This document shows, piece after piece, positions 17,887 to 26,041 of a stretch of DNA of 64,000 bases. Position numbers and translations under genes: made by a program. Origin of the DNA: Dehalococcoidia bacterium. Lineage in GTDB: Bacteria; Chloroflexota; Dehalococcoidia; Tepidiformales; Tepidiformaceae. The DNA lies in NCBI GenBank assembly GCA_022824925.1, contig JAJDYW010000019.1, positions 37,723 to 101,722 on the forward strand, read 5' to 3'. Below the pieces are notes generated by a model. That model was not told the DNA's origin and made no database searches. It saw only the letters and a list, made by a program, of their open reading frames with translations. Position 1 is the stretch's first letter, and each line of letters opens with the position of its first letter.

Positions 17887-17997
17887 ATGGCCAAGCCATC
17901 TCCTTCGCCACAGTCGCGGCCCCCAACACCACCCCCGCCGCCCCCCGATAGTGACCCGACCTGGGAAATCAAGACTGGCGGGCGGCCACCCCGCTAG
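17887..17997 (+). CDS. Predicted 36-residue proline-rich small protein
   Basis: A short open frame starting at an ATG placed six bases after a TATACT box. The product has a Lys/Ser/Pro-rich start, a PPTPPPPPPD run, then DPTWEIKTGGRPPR at the end. It has no hydrophobic segment. It ends at TAG 17995-17997 and overlaps the convergent membrane-protein gene by four bases. The evidence is the promoter placement and an ordered C-terminal segment; there is no family match that I recognise. It could also be non-coding. Confidence 0.4.
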   Translation: MAKPSPSPQSRPPTPPPPPPDSDPTWEIKTGGRPPR

Positions 17998-18491
17998 CCG
18001 CCAGGTTCCAGCCTGACGAGCCAGACCAGGAACAGGGTCCCTTCCACTACGAAGAACAGCACCATCGCGTTTGCGATCTGAGCGAGAAGCCATGTGCGCC
18101 GGCGAGCCTGATCGGAGTGCACCCCGGCCCAGTAGATCATCTGGCGCTTGAATGCTGCCGGGGGAAGGTGAAGCCAACCTTCGTACAGGAGCTTCGGAGA
18201 GACTTGCCGCAGCGACCCGAGCGGTCTGACAACAAGGGCAAGCACGACAAGCGCCAGATAGACCCCGCCCGCCGCGAGCAGCAGCGGGGATCGGAAGTCG
18301 GGGTCGGCAAACACTGACGCCACGACCACTGGGGCAGCCACCGTCACGGTTGTCGCAAACGAGAGGAAGACCTCGATCCGCTGGTGCACCGCGTCTCGGC
18401 GGCGTTCAGCGAGGGCGTAGGACTCCACAGCGATGTCGTACGCAAGGTCAGTGCCGGGGTACTCCTCGCTCGCTTCCAGATTGCTGCCCAC
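17994..18491 (-). CDS. Membrane protein, SLATT/PycTM-like architecture
   Basis: A 165-residue protein. An N-terminal acidic helix (AYDIAVESYALAERRRDAVHQR) precedes two adjacent membrane helices (FLSFATTVTVAAPVVVASVF and LLLAAGGVYLALVVLALVV), then a cytoplasmic helical stretch and a third membrane helix (NAMVLFFVVEGTLFLVWLV) at the end. The helix-TM-TM start resembles small membrane effectors of SLATT/Pycsar type, but no nucleotide cyclase is nearby, so a defence role is unproven. The GTG at 18491 lies six bases after TAGAAT and lacks a ribosome site, consistent with a leaderless message. Confidence 0.6.
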   Translation of the reverse strand: MGSNLEASEEYPGTDLAYDIAVESYALAERRRDAVHQRIEVFLSFATTVTVAAPVVVASVFADPDFRSPLLLAAGGVYLALVVLALVVRPLGSLRQVSPKLLYEGWLHLPPAAFKRQMIYWAGVHSDQARRRTWLLAQIANAMVLFFVVEGTLFLVWLVRLEPGG

Positions 18492-18497
18492 AAGCAG

Positions 18498-18503
18498 ATT
18501 CTA
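18498..18503 (-). promoter_or_regulatory. -10 box TAGAAT, leaderless arrangement
   Basis: Read on the minus strand, TAGAAT is followed by six bases and then the GTG at 18491. It overlaps the end of the upstream nitroreductase gene. No -35 is recognisable. Confidence 0.5.
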
Positions 18504-18953
18504 GCGCCTTCGTAGTCGCACCACCGGGATCTGACGCGGGTTGGCGCGCTCCTGGTACTCGGTGTAGGGCGGGTAGGCGGCGGCCGCGATCGCCCAGAGA
18601 CGGTCGCGCTCCTCGCCCTCGACCACCTCGGCGATAACGGGGATGCGGCGGGTGTTCACCCGCAGCCACGCCTGCGGGTTGTCGACCAGGTTCGGGTACC
18701 AGGCGGGATGCGCGGGGGCGCCGCCCTTCGAGCCGATGAGGACGAAGTCGCGGCCGTCGCGGAAGAAGAAGAGGGGCACGGAGCGCAAATCTCCGCTGGT
18801 TCGGCCGACCGTGGTGAGCATGGCCGTAGGGACGTACGGGACGCCGCTCTGGCGGCTGATGTGCCAGCTCACAACCGACAGACCGAGGAAGCGCACGAGC
18901 GCGCTCTCGACGGGGCGGAGAATGTTGAGGCGGGTGAGGAGATTGAAGAGCAC
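18501..18953 (-). CDS. Deazaflavin (F420)-dependent nitroreductase family protein
   Basis: A 150-residue split-beta-barrel protein of the Ddn/DUF385 family, which binds F420 and reduces nitro or quinone-like compounds. Diagnostic segments are VGRTSGDLRSVPLFFFRDG and FVLIGSKGGAPAHPAWYPNL, followed by NPQAWLRV. The N-terminus is hydrophobic and may associate with the membrane, as in Ddn. The GTG at 18953 has GGAGGTCG upstream. It lies downstream of the enoyl-CoA hydratase gene with a strong hairpin between, so it is probably a separate transcript. Confidence 0.88.
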   Translation of the reverse strand: MLFNLLTRLNILRPVESALVRFLGLSVVSWHISRQSGVPYVPTAMLTTVGRTSGDLRSVPLFFFRDGRDFVLIGSKGGAPAHPAWYPNLVDNPQAWLRVNTRRIPVIAEVVEGEERDRLWAIAAAAYPPYTEYQERANPRQIPVVRLRRR

Positions 18954-18973
18954 GGGGCGACCTCCGGGGATCG

Positions 18974-19001
18974 GAGCGGGCGGCCTTGAGGCCGCCCGCT
19001 C
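18974..19001 (-). terminator. Hairpin terminator after the enoyl-CoA hydratase gene
   Basis: A perfect 12-base inverted repeat with a four-base loop lies 25 bases after the minus-strand stop at 19026. The arms on the plus strand are GAGCGGGCGGCC and GGCCGCCCGCTC. No long T-run follows, common in high-GC genomes. Confidence 0.65.
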
Positions 19002-19025
19002 GTGCTGGTTGCCGGCGAGGCAGGG

Positions 19026-19892
19026 TCAGTTGGCGGCGGAGGCTTGCTTGCGGACGCCGCCGCCCGGCCTCGCGGCCGCGCCTTCGCCCATGTAGATGCC
19101 GGCGCCGGAGACCTCGCGCCAGTGCGTGTGGGCGAGGGTGTGCATGATGAAGACGGCCTGCTGGGCCGTCCACAGCCCCTGCGCGTCCTGCGTCTGGTTG
19201 ACCGCTTCCTTCGTGATCTTCAGGCCGAAGGAGGGCTTCTCCGCGATCTTCCGGGCCAGGTTCTCGACGTACTCGCTCAGCTCGTCGCGCGGTACGACCT
19301 CGTTCACCATGCCCGCCTCGTAGGCGCGCTGGGCGCTGACCCAGTCGCCCGTGTAGAGCATCTGGCGGGCGAGGCGATGGCCGAACTCCCAGGGATGGGC
19401 GAAATACTCGACGCCGGGGATGCCCCACCCCACGACGAGGTCGCGGAACTCGGCGTCCTCGGAAGCGATGATGATGTCGCAGACCCAGGCGAGCATGAGG
19501 CCGCCGGCGATCGTCTTGCCCTGGACCTCGGCGATCATCGGCTTCGGCAGGTTGCGCCAGCGGCGGCACATCTGGAGGTAGATCTCCTCTTCCTTGGCCA
19601 TCGCGCCCTCGGCGCCCTCGAGGTCGAAGTTGGCCCATGTGCCGACGGGGGGGACATCGTTGAAGCCGAGTCCGGTGCCGCCGCGCATGTCGTGGCCGGA
19701 ATTGAAGTGGGGGCCTTCACCGCTGAGGATGATGACCTTCACCTGGTCGTCCTGGTTTGCGTGGTCGAAGGCGTCGTTGAGGTCGCGCGTGAGCCGCAGG
19801 TCCTGGGCGTTGCGGGCCTCCGGACGGTTCATGCGGACGCGCACGATCTCGGGCGTCAGGTTCTCGTAGAGAACGGTCTGGTACTCGGGCAT
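19026..19892 (-). CDS. Enoyl-CoA hydratase/isomerase family protein
   Basis: A 288-residue crotonase-fold enzyme. The first oxyanion loop is HFNSGHDMRGG and the second is IAGGLMLAWVCDIIIASEDAEF; a Gly-rich GWGIPGVEYFAHP follows. The family hydrates enoyl-CoAs or catalyses related CoA reactions. The usual pair of catalytic Glu residues is not obvious at both positions, so the exact reaction is uncertain. The ATG at 19892 has GGGAGGC upstream. The C-terminal 20 residues are low complexity. The next gene upstream on this strand is the HpcH aldolase. Confidence 0.85.
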   Translation of the reverse strand: MPEYQTVLYENLTPEIVRVRMNRPEARNAQDLRLTRDLNDAFDHANQDDQVKVIILSGEGPHFNSGHDMRGGTGLGFNDVPPVGTWANFDLEGAEGAMAKEEEIYLQMCRRWRNLPKPMIAEVQGKTIAGGLMLAWVCDIIIASEDAEFRDLVVGWGIPGVEYFAHPWEFGHRLARQMLYTGDWVSAQRAYEAGMVNEVVPRDELSEYVENLARKIAEKPSFGLKITKEAVNQTQDAQGLWTAQQAVFIMHTLAHTHWREVSGAGIYMGEGAAARPGGGVRKQASAAN

Positions 19893-19962
19893 GGACAAAC
19901 AGCCTCCCGTGAAGGTGCCGTGAGTATACGCGCCCTTCGGCGGGGTCGGCGCGATGACAGCT

Positions 19963-20790
19963 TCAGATGGTCTCGTCCGACTCGCCCGCGTCCCCGGCCT
20001 CCCCGCCGCCGAGTTCCTCGCCGACGGCGCGGATGGCGCCGAACTCCTCGCGGAAGGCGTTGTGGACGGCGCGCGTCTCGGTGCAGTGCAGCACGAAGCG
20101 GGCGCCCTCGCGCAGCCACTTCGCCGACAGGTCGGGGGTCTGGTGGTGGATGAGGACGGGCACGTTCCGGGCCCGGCAGGTCGCGATGATGGTGCGCAGG
20201 GCCGCCTCGTAGTCGGGGTGGTCGTACTGGTCGGGCACGCCGAGGGAGATGCTGAGGTCGTTGGGGCCGACGAAGATCGCGTCGATCCCCTCGATGGCGA
20301 CGATGTCCTCGAGCGCCTCCATGGCGGGGACGCTCTCGATGCCGACGATGCAGACGCTGTGCCGGTTGCGCCGCTCGAGGTACTCGCGGGAGGCGTCGCT
20401 GGGGAACTCGCCTTGCTCGACGACGCGCCGCACAAGCTCGCCCTTGAGGGGGCGCCACTTGGTCGCGCCCACCACCTCGCGCACCTCGTCGGGGGTCTCG
20501 CAATAGGGCGCGAGGATGCCCTGGGCGCCCGCATCGAGGGCCATGGTGATGTAGTGCGAGCTGGGGATGGGGACGCGCACGATGGGCACGATATCGACGC
20601 TGCGCAGGCCGGCGAGGAGGTCGGCGATCTCGGTGCGGCCGCGGGGGGCGTGCTCGCTGTCGACGATGACGTAGTCAAGGCCGAGGCCGGCGATGGTCGT
20701 GGCCCAACGGGGGTTGCGCGCGGCGGAGAGCATCGTGCCGTAGACGATGCCTCCCGCGCGGGTCTTCGCCTTGAGCTGTTCGCCGTTCAT
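19963..20790 (-). CDS. HpcH/HpaI-type class II aldolase
   Basis: A 275-residue metal-dependent pyruvate-type aldolase of the 2,4-dihydroxyhept-2-ene-1,7-dioate / 2-keto-3-deoxy-L-rhamnonate aldolase family. Motifs include VIVDSEHAPRG, the glycine loop GAQGILAPYCETPDEVREVV, the metal-binding IGIESVPAMEALEDI and IFVGPNDLSISLG. It would cleave a 4-hydroxy-2-oxo acid, or a malyl-CoA-like compound, to pyruvate or glyoxylate and an aldehyde. The ATG at 20790 is chosen; the open frame upstream is non-homologous. The last 20 residues are acidic. It is 70 bases from the enoyl-CoA hydratase gene on the same strand. Confidence 0.87.
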   Translation of the reverse strand: MNGEQLKAKTRAGGIVYGTMLSAARNPRWATTIAGLGLDYVIVDSEHAPRGRTEIADLLAGLRSVDIVPIVRVPIPSSHYITMALDAGAQGILAPYCETPDEVREVVGATKWRPLKGELVRRVVEQGEFPSDASREYLERRNRHSVCIVGIESVPAMEALEDIVAIEGIDAIFVGPNDLSISLGVPDQYDHPDYEAALRTIIATCRARNVPVLIHHQTPDLSAKWLREGARFVLHCTETRAVHNAFREEFGAIRAVGEELGGGEAGDAGESDETI

Positions 20791-20914
20791 GGCCGCCTCC
20801 GGGGTGCGTGGTGGCGTTAGGGATACGAGGTGCGGGCGGGGATGGCAAGGCGTTCCCCGTTCGCATGGCCCGCAAGGGAGAGGCGTCCTAGCATCTCCGG
20901 CTGGAGGGAACCCC

Positions 20915-22015
20915 ATGACGAGTCTGCCTATTCCCATGACCGCCGAGGAGTTCACGCCCGAGTGGGTGACCGCCGCCCTGCGATCGGGCGGGACGCTCGG
21001 GGACGAAGCCGTCACCACCGTGGAGACGACACCGGTGGGCGAGGGCGCGGGCTTCCTCGGCTCGCTGGCGCGGCTGACGCTCGCCTACGACCGGCCCGGG
21101 ACGGACGCCCCCGTGACCGTGGTGGCGAAGTTCCCGGCGCTCGTCGAGGTGAACCGGGGGCTGGCCGTGCAGTACCAGGTGTACCAGCGCGAGGCTCGCT
21201 TCTTCAACGAGATCAAGCGCACCATCACGGCGATGCCGACGCCGGAGGCGTACTACGCCGACATCGACGAGGCGACGGGGAACGGGGTGATCCTCCTGGA
21301 GGACCTCGACGGGAAGCTGCGGGTGGGCGACCAGCTCGCGGGTTCTTCGCTGAAGGAGGCGGAGCAGCTGATGACGCAGATCGCGGACCTGCACGCCACC
21401 TGGTGGGACCGGGCGGAGGAGCACACGATCTCGTGGGTGCCGGCCTTCGACGGGCCGGTCTGGGCGATGACGGCGCAGACGCTGCCAGCCCTCTGGCCGA
21501 CCTACCAGCAGGACTCGGGGCACCTGCTGCTGCCGGGCATGTCCGAAATCATCGAGCGGACGTGGGAGGGGCTGCCCTGGCTGGGCCAGCAGCTCAGCCG
21601 CGGACCGATGACGCTCGTACACGGCGACTATCGGCTCGACAACATGTTCTTCCCGGAGCGGGAAGGCGACCCCATCACCGTCATCGACTGGCAGCTGATG
21701 TCGCGCGGGCGCGGTCCGTACGACGTCGCCTACTTCATGAGCCAGAGCATCGGCGTGGAGCTGCGGCGCGAGCACGAGCGCGCGCTGGTGAAGCGCTACC
21801 ACGACGGCCTGCTGGCGGGCGGCGTGCGCGACTACTCCTTCGACGACTGCTTCGAGGACTACCGGCTGGCCTCGCTCTGGTGCGTGATGTACCCCGTGGC
21901 GATGGGCGGTGGCATGGCCCACAACGAGCGCGCCCTGCAGATCGCGGCGGAGGTCTCGAAGCGCTCGTTCAACACGATTCTCGACCTCGACTCGGTCTCG
22001 GTCCTGCCGAGCTAG
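20915..22015 (+). CDS. Ecdysteroid-kinase-like / aminoglycoside-phosphotransferase-fold kinase, copy 1
   Basis: A 366-residue protein with a kinase-like fold. The catalytic loop is LVHGDYRLDNMFF (the HGD of APH-type enzymes), and the metal-binding Asp is in VIDWQLMSRGRGPYDVAYF. An N-terminal lobe Lys lies in VTVVAKFPA. The length and the DDCFEDYRLASLWC end fit the EcKinase/DUF1679-like bacterial branch. It would phosphorylate a hydroxyl of an unknown small molecule. The ATG at 20915 has GGAGGG upstream and a -10-like TAGCAT at 20889-20894. It is adjacent to a close paralogue. Confidence 0.8.
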   Translation: MTSLPIPMTAEEFTPEWVTAALRSGGTLGDEAVTTVETTPVGEGAGFLGSLARLTLAYDRPGTDAPVTVVAKFPALVEVNRGLAVQYQVYQREARFFNEIKRTITAMPTPEAYYADIDEATGNGVILLEDLDGKLRVGDQLAGSSLKEAEQLMTQIADLHATWWDRAEEHTISWVPAFDGPVWAMTAQTLPALWPTYQQDSGHLLLPGMSEIIERTWEGLPWLGQQLSRGPMTLVHGDYRLDNMFFPEREGDPITVIDWQLMSRGRGPYDVAYFMSQSIGVELRREHERALVKRYHDGLLAGGVRDYSFDDCFEDYRLASLWCVMYPVAMGGGMAHNERALQIAAEVSKRSFNTILDLDSVSVLPS

Positions 22016-22054
22016 CCCGCCGCATCGACCCCGACAAGACAACGGAGCACACCC

Positions 22055-23158
22055 ATGAACGACCTGCCCATCCCCCTGACCGTCGACGACTTCACGCCCG
22101 ACTGGCTGACCGCCGCCCTGCGCTCAAGCGGGACGCTCGGGGACGAGCGCGTGGTGGCCGTGGAGGCGACCACCATGGGCGAGGACTTCGGGTTCCTCGG
22201 GTCGCTGACGCGGCTGGCGCTGACCTACGACCGGCCTCGCGCGGGCGCCCCGGCGACGCTGATCGCGAAGTTCGCGGCGCAGGCCGAGTTCAACCGGGAC
22301 TTCGCGCGGCAGTACGGCATTTATGTCACGGAGGCGCGCTTCTTCCAGGATCTGCAACCCACCCTGACGGCCATGCCGACGGTGCGGGCTTTCTACACGG
22401 CCTACGACACGGCGGCGGGGGACGGCGTCACCATCCTGGAGGACCTCGAGGGGAAGCTGCGCATCGGCGACCAGATGGCCTCGCTCTCGCAGGCGGAGGC
22501 GGAGCAGGTGGTCGGCCAGCTGGCCGGGTTCCACGCCACGTGGTGGGACAAGGCAGAGACCGACGAGCTTGCCTGGATCCCGAAGCCGGACGGACCGGTC
22601 TGGCAGATGGCCCCGGCCACGCTGCAGGGGTTCTGGGGGGGCTACCAGGAGAACTTCGGCCATGTGCTCACGCCCGAGTTGACTGCGGCGATCGAGAACA
22701 CGTGGGCGAACATGGACTGGGTGTTCAAGCGCTTCGCGGCGCCGCCCGTCACCGTGCTCCACGGAGACTACCGGCTCGACAACATGTTCTTCCCGGAGCG
22801 GGAAGGCGACCCGATCACGGTGATCGACTTCCAGCTGATGGCGCGGGCGCGCGGGCCCTACGACCTCGCCTACTTCACCAGCCAGAGCCTCGGCATCGAG
22901 CAGCGCCGCACGACGGAGCAGGACCTCCTGCGCCGCTACCATGACACGCTCCTGGCGGCGGGCGTGCGCGACTACTCGTTCGAGGACTGCTTCGAGGACT
23001 ACCGGCTGGCGATCCTGTGGTGTGCGGTCTACCCGATCGGGATGGGCGGCGGCCTGGCGGGGGCGAGCGAACGCCACCTGGAATTGGCGACGGAAGTCTC
23101 GCGGCGCTGCTTCACCGCGATCACGGACCTGGACGCGGCTTCGGTGCTGCCGGGCTAG
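22055..23158 (+). CDS. Ecdysteroid-kinase-like / aminoglycoside-phosphotransferase-fold kinase, copy 2
   Basis: A 367-residue paralogue of the preceding gene, clearly a tandem duplication. It shares LTAALRS-SGTLGDE near the start, VLHGDYRLDNMFFPEREGD around the catalytic loop, VIDFQLMARARGPYDLAYF at the metal site and DDC/EDCFEDYRLA near the end. A stretch of the DNA around the catalytic loop is nearly identical in both. The first gene's stop lies 39 bases upstream, so the two are co-transcribed. Divergence in the C-terminal and substrate-side regions suggests different hydroxylated substrates. No antibiotic resistance role is implied. Confidence 0.8.
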   Translation: MNDLPIPLTVDDFTPDWLTAALRSSGTLGDERVVAVEATTMGEDFGFLGSLTRLALTYDRPRAGAPATLIAKFAAQAEFNRDFARQYGIYVTEARFFQDLQPTLTAMPTVRAFYTAYDTAAGDGVTILEDLEGKLRIGDQMASLSQAEAEQVVGQLAGFHATWWDKAETDELAWIPKPDGPVWQMAPATLQGFWGGYQENFGHVLTPELTAAIENTWANMDWVFKRFAAPPVTVLHGDYRLDNMFFPEREGDPITVIDFQLMARARGPYDLAYFTSQSLGIEQRRTTEQDLLRRYHDTLLAAGVRDYSFEDCFEDYRLAILWCAVYPIGMGGGLAGASERHLELATEVSRRCFTAITDLDAASVLPG

Positions 23159-23173
23159 CGCTGAACGCGGGCG

Positions 23174-23659
23174 TCAGGCGCCGGCAGCATCGAGGGCGGC
23201 CTCGATGTCGCCGAGGTGGGCATCGACGTGCATGCCCATCGACATGACGACGAGGTCGGACATCTCGATCGCGTTCGGCATGATGGGCAGCTTGATGGAC
23301 CGGGCCAGCGTCTCGTCGTCGAGGGCGTTGATGCCGGCGACGGCCTCCTCGTAGGCGGCGTGCATCTCGTCGAGTATCTCGGCGGCCGACATGCCCGCCC
23401 GTTCGGCGATCTGCTGGGCGTTCATCGCCTCGCCATCGTCCGCTGCCGGGGGTTCGGCGCCGGACTCGGCCATGGCGCTCACCATCTCGATGAGGGGCAG
23501 GGGGTTGGCGCGCGCGGAAAGGTGGCTGAGGGCGTCGCGGACGCGCCACTCGCCCTCGGCGAGGGGCGCCTCGGGGGCGGCGATGATGCGCTCGCGGAGG
23601 GCCTCGCCGCGGGCGTCGGCGTTGCGGATGGCCTGGACGATGGCTTCGCGGGTGGCCAT
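23174..23659 (-). CDS. DinB-like four-helix protein
   Basis: A 161-residue all-helical protein in the DinB/mycothiol-dependent maleylpyruvate isomerase fold. It has EWRVRDALSHLSA near residue 40 and a late MSMGMHVDAHLGDIEAAL, where the His residues match the metal triad positions. Members act as thiol-dependent transferases or have unknown roles. The ATG at 23659 is chosen because similarity begins at REAIVQAIRNADARG. It is convergent with the kinase gene and divergent from the FAD reductase. Confidence 0.7.
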   Translation of the reverse strand: MATREAIVQAIRNADARGEALRERIIAAPEAPLAEGEWRVRDALSHLSARANPLPLIEMVSAMAESGAEPPAADDGEAMNAQQIAERAGMSAAEILDEMHAAYEEAVAGINALDDETLARSIKLPIMPNAIEMSDLVVMSMGMHVDAHLGDIEAALDAAGA

Positions 23660-23759
23660 GGGGGGAACTCCTCGCGCCGGAGGGCCGGCGGTCCCCGCAT
23701 TGTGGGGCCCGGAGCGGCCCGCCGCCACGGGCGCGGTTGACGCCACCGCGGGCGCTCCA

Positions 23760-23765
23760 GAGAAT
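23760..23765 (+). promoter_or_regulatory. -10-like GAGAAT, possible leaderless start
   Basis: GAGAAT sits six bases before the ATG at 23772. It is weaker than the other examples because the first T is replaced by G, but there is no ribosome site. Confidence 0.3.
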
Positions 23766-23771
23766 CGCGCG

Positions 23772-24986
23772 ATGCCGCACCCCGAGCGAATTGCGATCGT
23801 CGGCGCCTCCCTCGGCGGCCTCCGTACCGCGCAGGCGCTGCGCGGCCGGGGCAAGTTCGAAGGAACCCTCACCCTCATCGGGGCCGAGCCCCACTACCCG
23901 TACGACCGCCCGCCGCTCTCGAAGCAGCTGCTGGCGGGCGAGTGGGGCCCGGAGAAGACGCTCCTCGATCCCCCGGACAGGGTCGACGGGCTCGGGCTCG
24001 ACCTGCGCCTCGGCGTGCGCGCGGAGTCGCTCGACCTGGAGGCGCGCGAGGTCGCGCTCAGCGAGGGCGAGCGCGTCGGCTTCGACTCGCTCATCATCGC
24101 GACCGGCGCGGCGCCGCGGACGCTGCCGAACACCCCCGAACTGGCCGGCATCCACACGCTGCGGACGATCGACGACTCGATGCGTATCCGCGCGGCGCTG
24201 GCGGAGGGGCCGAAGGTGGCCGTGGTGGGCGCGGGGTTCATCGGGGCGGAGGTGGCGGCGGTCGCGCGCAGCGCCGGGCTGGAGGTGACCCTGATCGAGG
24301 CGCTGCCGGCGCCGCTGGCGCAGTCGGCGGGCGTCGAGGTCGGCGAAGCCCTGGCCGCGCTCCACCGGGACCGGGGCGTGGACGTGCGCTGCGACGCGCT
24401 GGTGGCAGGCATCGAAGGGGGCGAACGGGTCGAGCGGGTGGTCCTCGCGGACGGCTCGACGGTGGACGCGGACCTGGTGGTGGTCGGCATCGGGGTGGCG
24501 CCGGAGACGGGCTGGCTGGAGGGCTCGGGGCTGGAGCTGCGCGACGGCGTCGTCTGCGACGCAACCCTGGCGGCGGCGCCGGGCGTCTACGCCCTCGGTG
24601 ACGTCTGCCGCTGGTACAACCCCGTCTTCGACGAGGAGATGCGGGTGGAGCACTGGACGAACGTCATCCACCAGAGCCGCCAGGTGGCGCGCAACCTGCT
24701 GGCCGAGCCGGGCGAGGCGCGGCCGTTCGCATCGGTGCCGTACGTGTGGTCCGACCAGTACGACCTGAGCATCCAGTCGCTGGGCCACCCGAAAGCGGAC
24801 GACGAGGTGGAGGTGCTGCACGGCTCATTGGAGAGCCGGGAGTTCGTGGTCGGCTACCGGCGTAACGGCATCATCGTCGGGGGCCTGACGTTCAACATGC
24901 CGCAGCAGCTCTCCTCGTACCGCCCGCTGATCGAGCAGCGCACGCCGTGGGAGGCCGTGCTCGAGCACGCGCAGGCGATGAGCTAG
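23772..24986 (+). CDS. NAD(P)/FAD-dependent ferredoxin-reductase-type oxidoreductase
   Basis: A 404-residue pyridine nucleotide-disulphide-family reductase. The FAD site is IAIVGASLGGLRTAQALR at residues 7-24, followed by YDRPPLSKQLL; the NAD(P) site is VAVVGAGFIGAEVAAVARS near 148-166; the second FAD motif is GVYALGDVCRW near 274. The C-terminal reductase domain fits the rubredoxin/ferredoxin reductases that feed electrons to Rieske oxygenases or P450s (a P450 is found at 44.5 kb). ATG 23772 has no ribosome site and may be leaderless. Confidence 0.88.
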   Translation: MPHPERIAIVGASLGGLRTAQALRGRGKFEGTLTLIGAEPHYPYDRPPLSKQLLAGEWGPEKTLLDPPDRVDGLGLDLRLGVRAESLDLEAREVALSEGERVGFDSLIIATGAAPRTLPNTPELAGIHTLRTIDDSMRIRAALAEGPKVAVVGAGFIGAEVAAVARSAGLEVTLIEALPAPLAQSAGVEVGEALAALHRDRGVDVRCDALVAGIEGGERVERVVLADGSTVDADLVVVGIGVAPETGWLEGSGLELRDGVVCDATLAAAPGVYALGDVCRWYNPVFDEEMRVEHWTNVIHQSRQVARNLLAEPGEARPFASVPYVWSDQYDLSIQSLGHPKADDEVEVLHGSLESREFVVGYRRNGIIVGGLTFNMPQQLSSYRPLIEQRTPWEAVLEHAQAMS

Positions 24987-25038
24987 GAAGCGCCCCCGCG
25001 CCGCGCGTATCATCGCGGCGCCAGCGGGAGGCCGGGCC

Positions 25039-26034
25039 ATGGACCTCGCAGAGCTTTCCGAACGCCTCGTGCCGTTCTGCCGCGAGCACCTCGGCGACCC
25101 CGGCGTCACCGTCTCGGATGTGGAGACGATGCCGGGGCACGCGGGCTTCTCCTTCGGATTCACGGCGACGGCGAACGGCGAGTCGCGCTCGTACGTGCTG
25201 CGCGTGCCGCCCCCGAACGTGCGCCGCGTGGGAACCGCCGACGTCATCCGGCAGGCGCGCGTGGTGCACGCCCTGCGCGACACCGACGTGCCGGTCGTGG
25301 ACGTGATCTGGTCGGGGGAGGACGAGCGCTGGTTCGGCTCGCCCTACTTCATCGTGAACAAGCTCGATGGGGACGTGCTGCGCAGCGACTGGGGCTGGGA
25401 CATGCCCGCGGAGGAGATGCGGCCGGTGTCCTTCCAGGCGATGCGGGCGCTGGCGTCGCTGCACCTGCTCGACTGGCGGGAGCACGTTCCCGACGACGGC
25501 CCGCCGCTGGAGCTAGAGCCGGACGTGACGCGCTGGGACCGCTTCTACGAGCGATCCGGGGACATGGACCTGGTGGCACTCGCGCCGGCCGTGCGGGAGA
25601 AGCTGCTGGAGCGCCTGCCGGACGCGCCCCGGACCGGCATCTTCCACGGCGACTTCCAGTGGTCGAACGTGTTCTACAGCTTCGACGGGACGCTGCAGGC
25701 GGTCATCGACTGGGAGCTGTGGGGGGTGGGGGCGACGCTGAACGACCTCGGCTGGGTGATCACCTTCGCGGACGCGGAGGCGTGGAAGGAGGGGCTGCGG
25801 CACGCCCTGCCCCCGCCCGACGACCTCATCGCCGAATACGTCGACACGTACGGGAGCGATCCGGGCGACATCGCCTGGTACCGGGCGCTGGCGGCCTACA
25901 AGTTCGGGATCATCAGCGGGTTCAACCTGTACCTGCACCGCACGGGGAAGCGCCCGGACGAGTCGTGGGAGGACACGGCCCTCTCGGCACCCTACCTGAT
26001 GCGCCGGGCGCTCGACCTGCTCGACGGAGGCTAG
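25039..26034 (+). CDS. Aminoglycoside-phosphotransferase-family kinase
   Basis: A 331-residue APH-fold kinase of the acyl-CoA-dehydrogenase-associated type. The catalytic loop is IFHGDFQWSNVFY and the metal-binding site AVIDWELWGVGATLNDLGW. The N-terminal lobe begins GHAGFSFGFTATANGE and has YVLRVPPPN. Similar proteins are common in acyl-CoA catabolic clusters, where they phosphorylate hydroxyl groups of 4-hydroxy acids or unknown substrates. It is the first gene of an operon with the CoA-transferases (seven bases to the next ATG). TATCAT at 25008-25013 is a possible -10; GGGAGGCC precedes the ATG. Confidence 0.85.
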   Translation: MDLAELSERLVPFCREHLGDPGVTVSDVETMPGHAGFSFGFTATANGESRSYVLRVPPPNVRRVGTADVIRQARVVHALRDTDVPVVDVIWSGEDERWFGSPYFIVNKLDGDVLRSDWGWDMPAEEMRPVSFQAMRALASLHLLDWREHVPDDGPPLELEPDVTRWDRFYERSGDMDLVALAPAVREKLLERLPDAPRTGIFHGDFQWSNVFYSFDGTLQAVIDWELWGVGATLNDLGWVITFADAEAWKEGLRHALPPPDDLIAEYVDTYGSDPGDIAWYRALAAYKFGIISGFNLYLHRTGKRPDESWEDTALSAPYLMRRALDLLDGG

Positions 26035-26041
26035 GCGGGCC

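Noticed and set aside
20915..23158. Aminoglycoside resistance genes
   Set aside because: The proteins share the phosphotransferase fold, but their length and segments match the ecdysteroid-kinase-like branch and the neighbours are catabolic genes.
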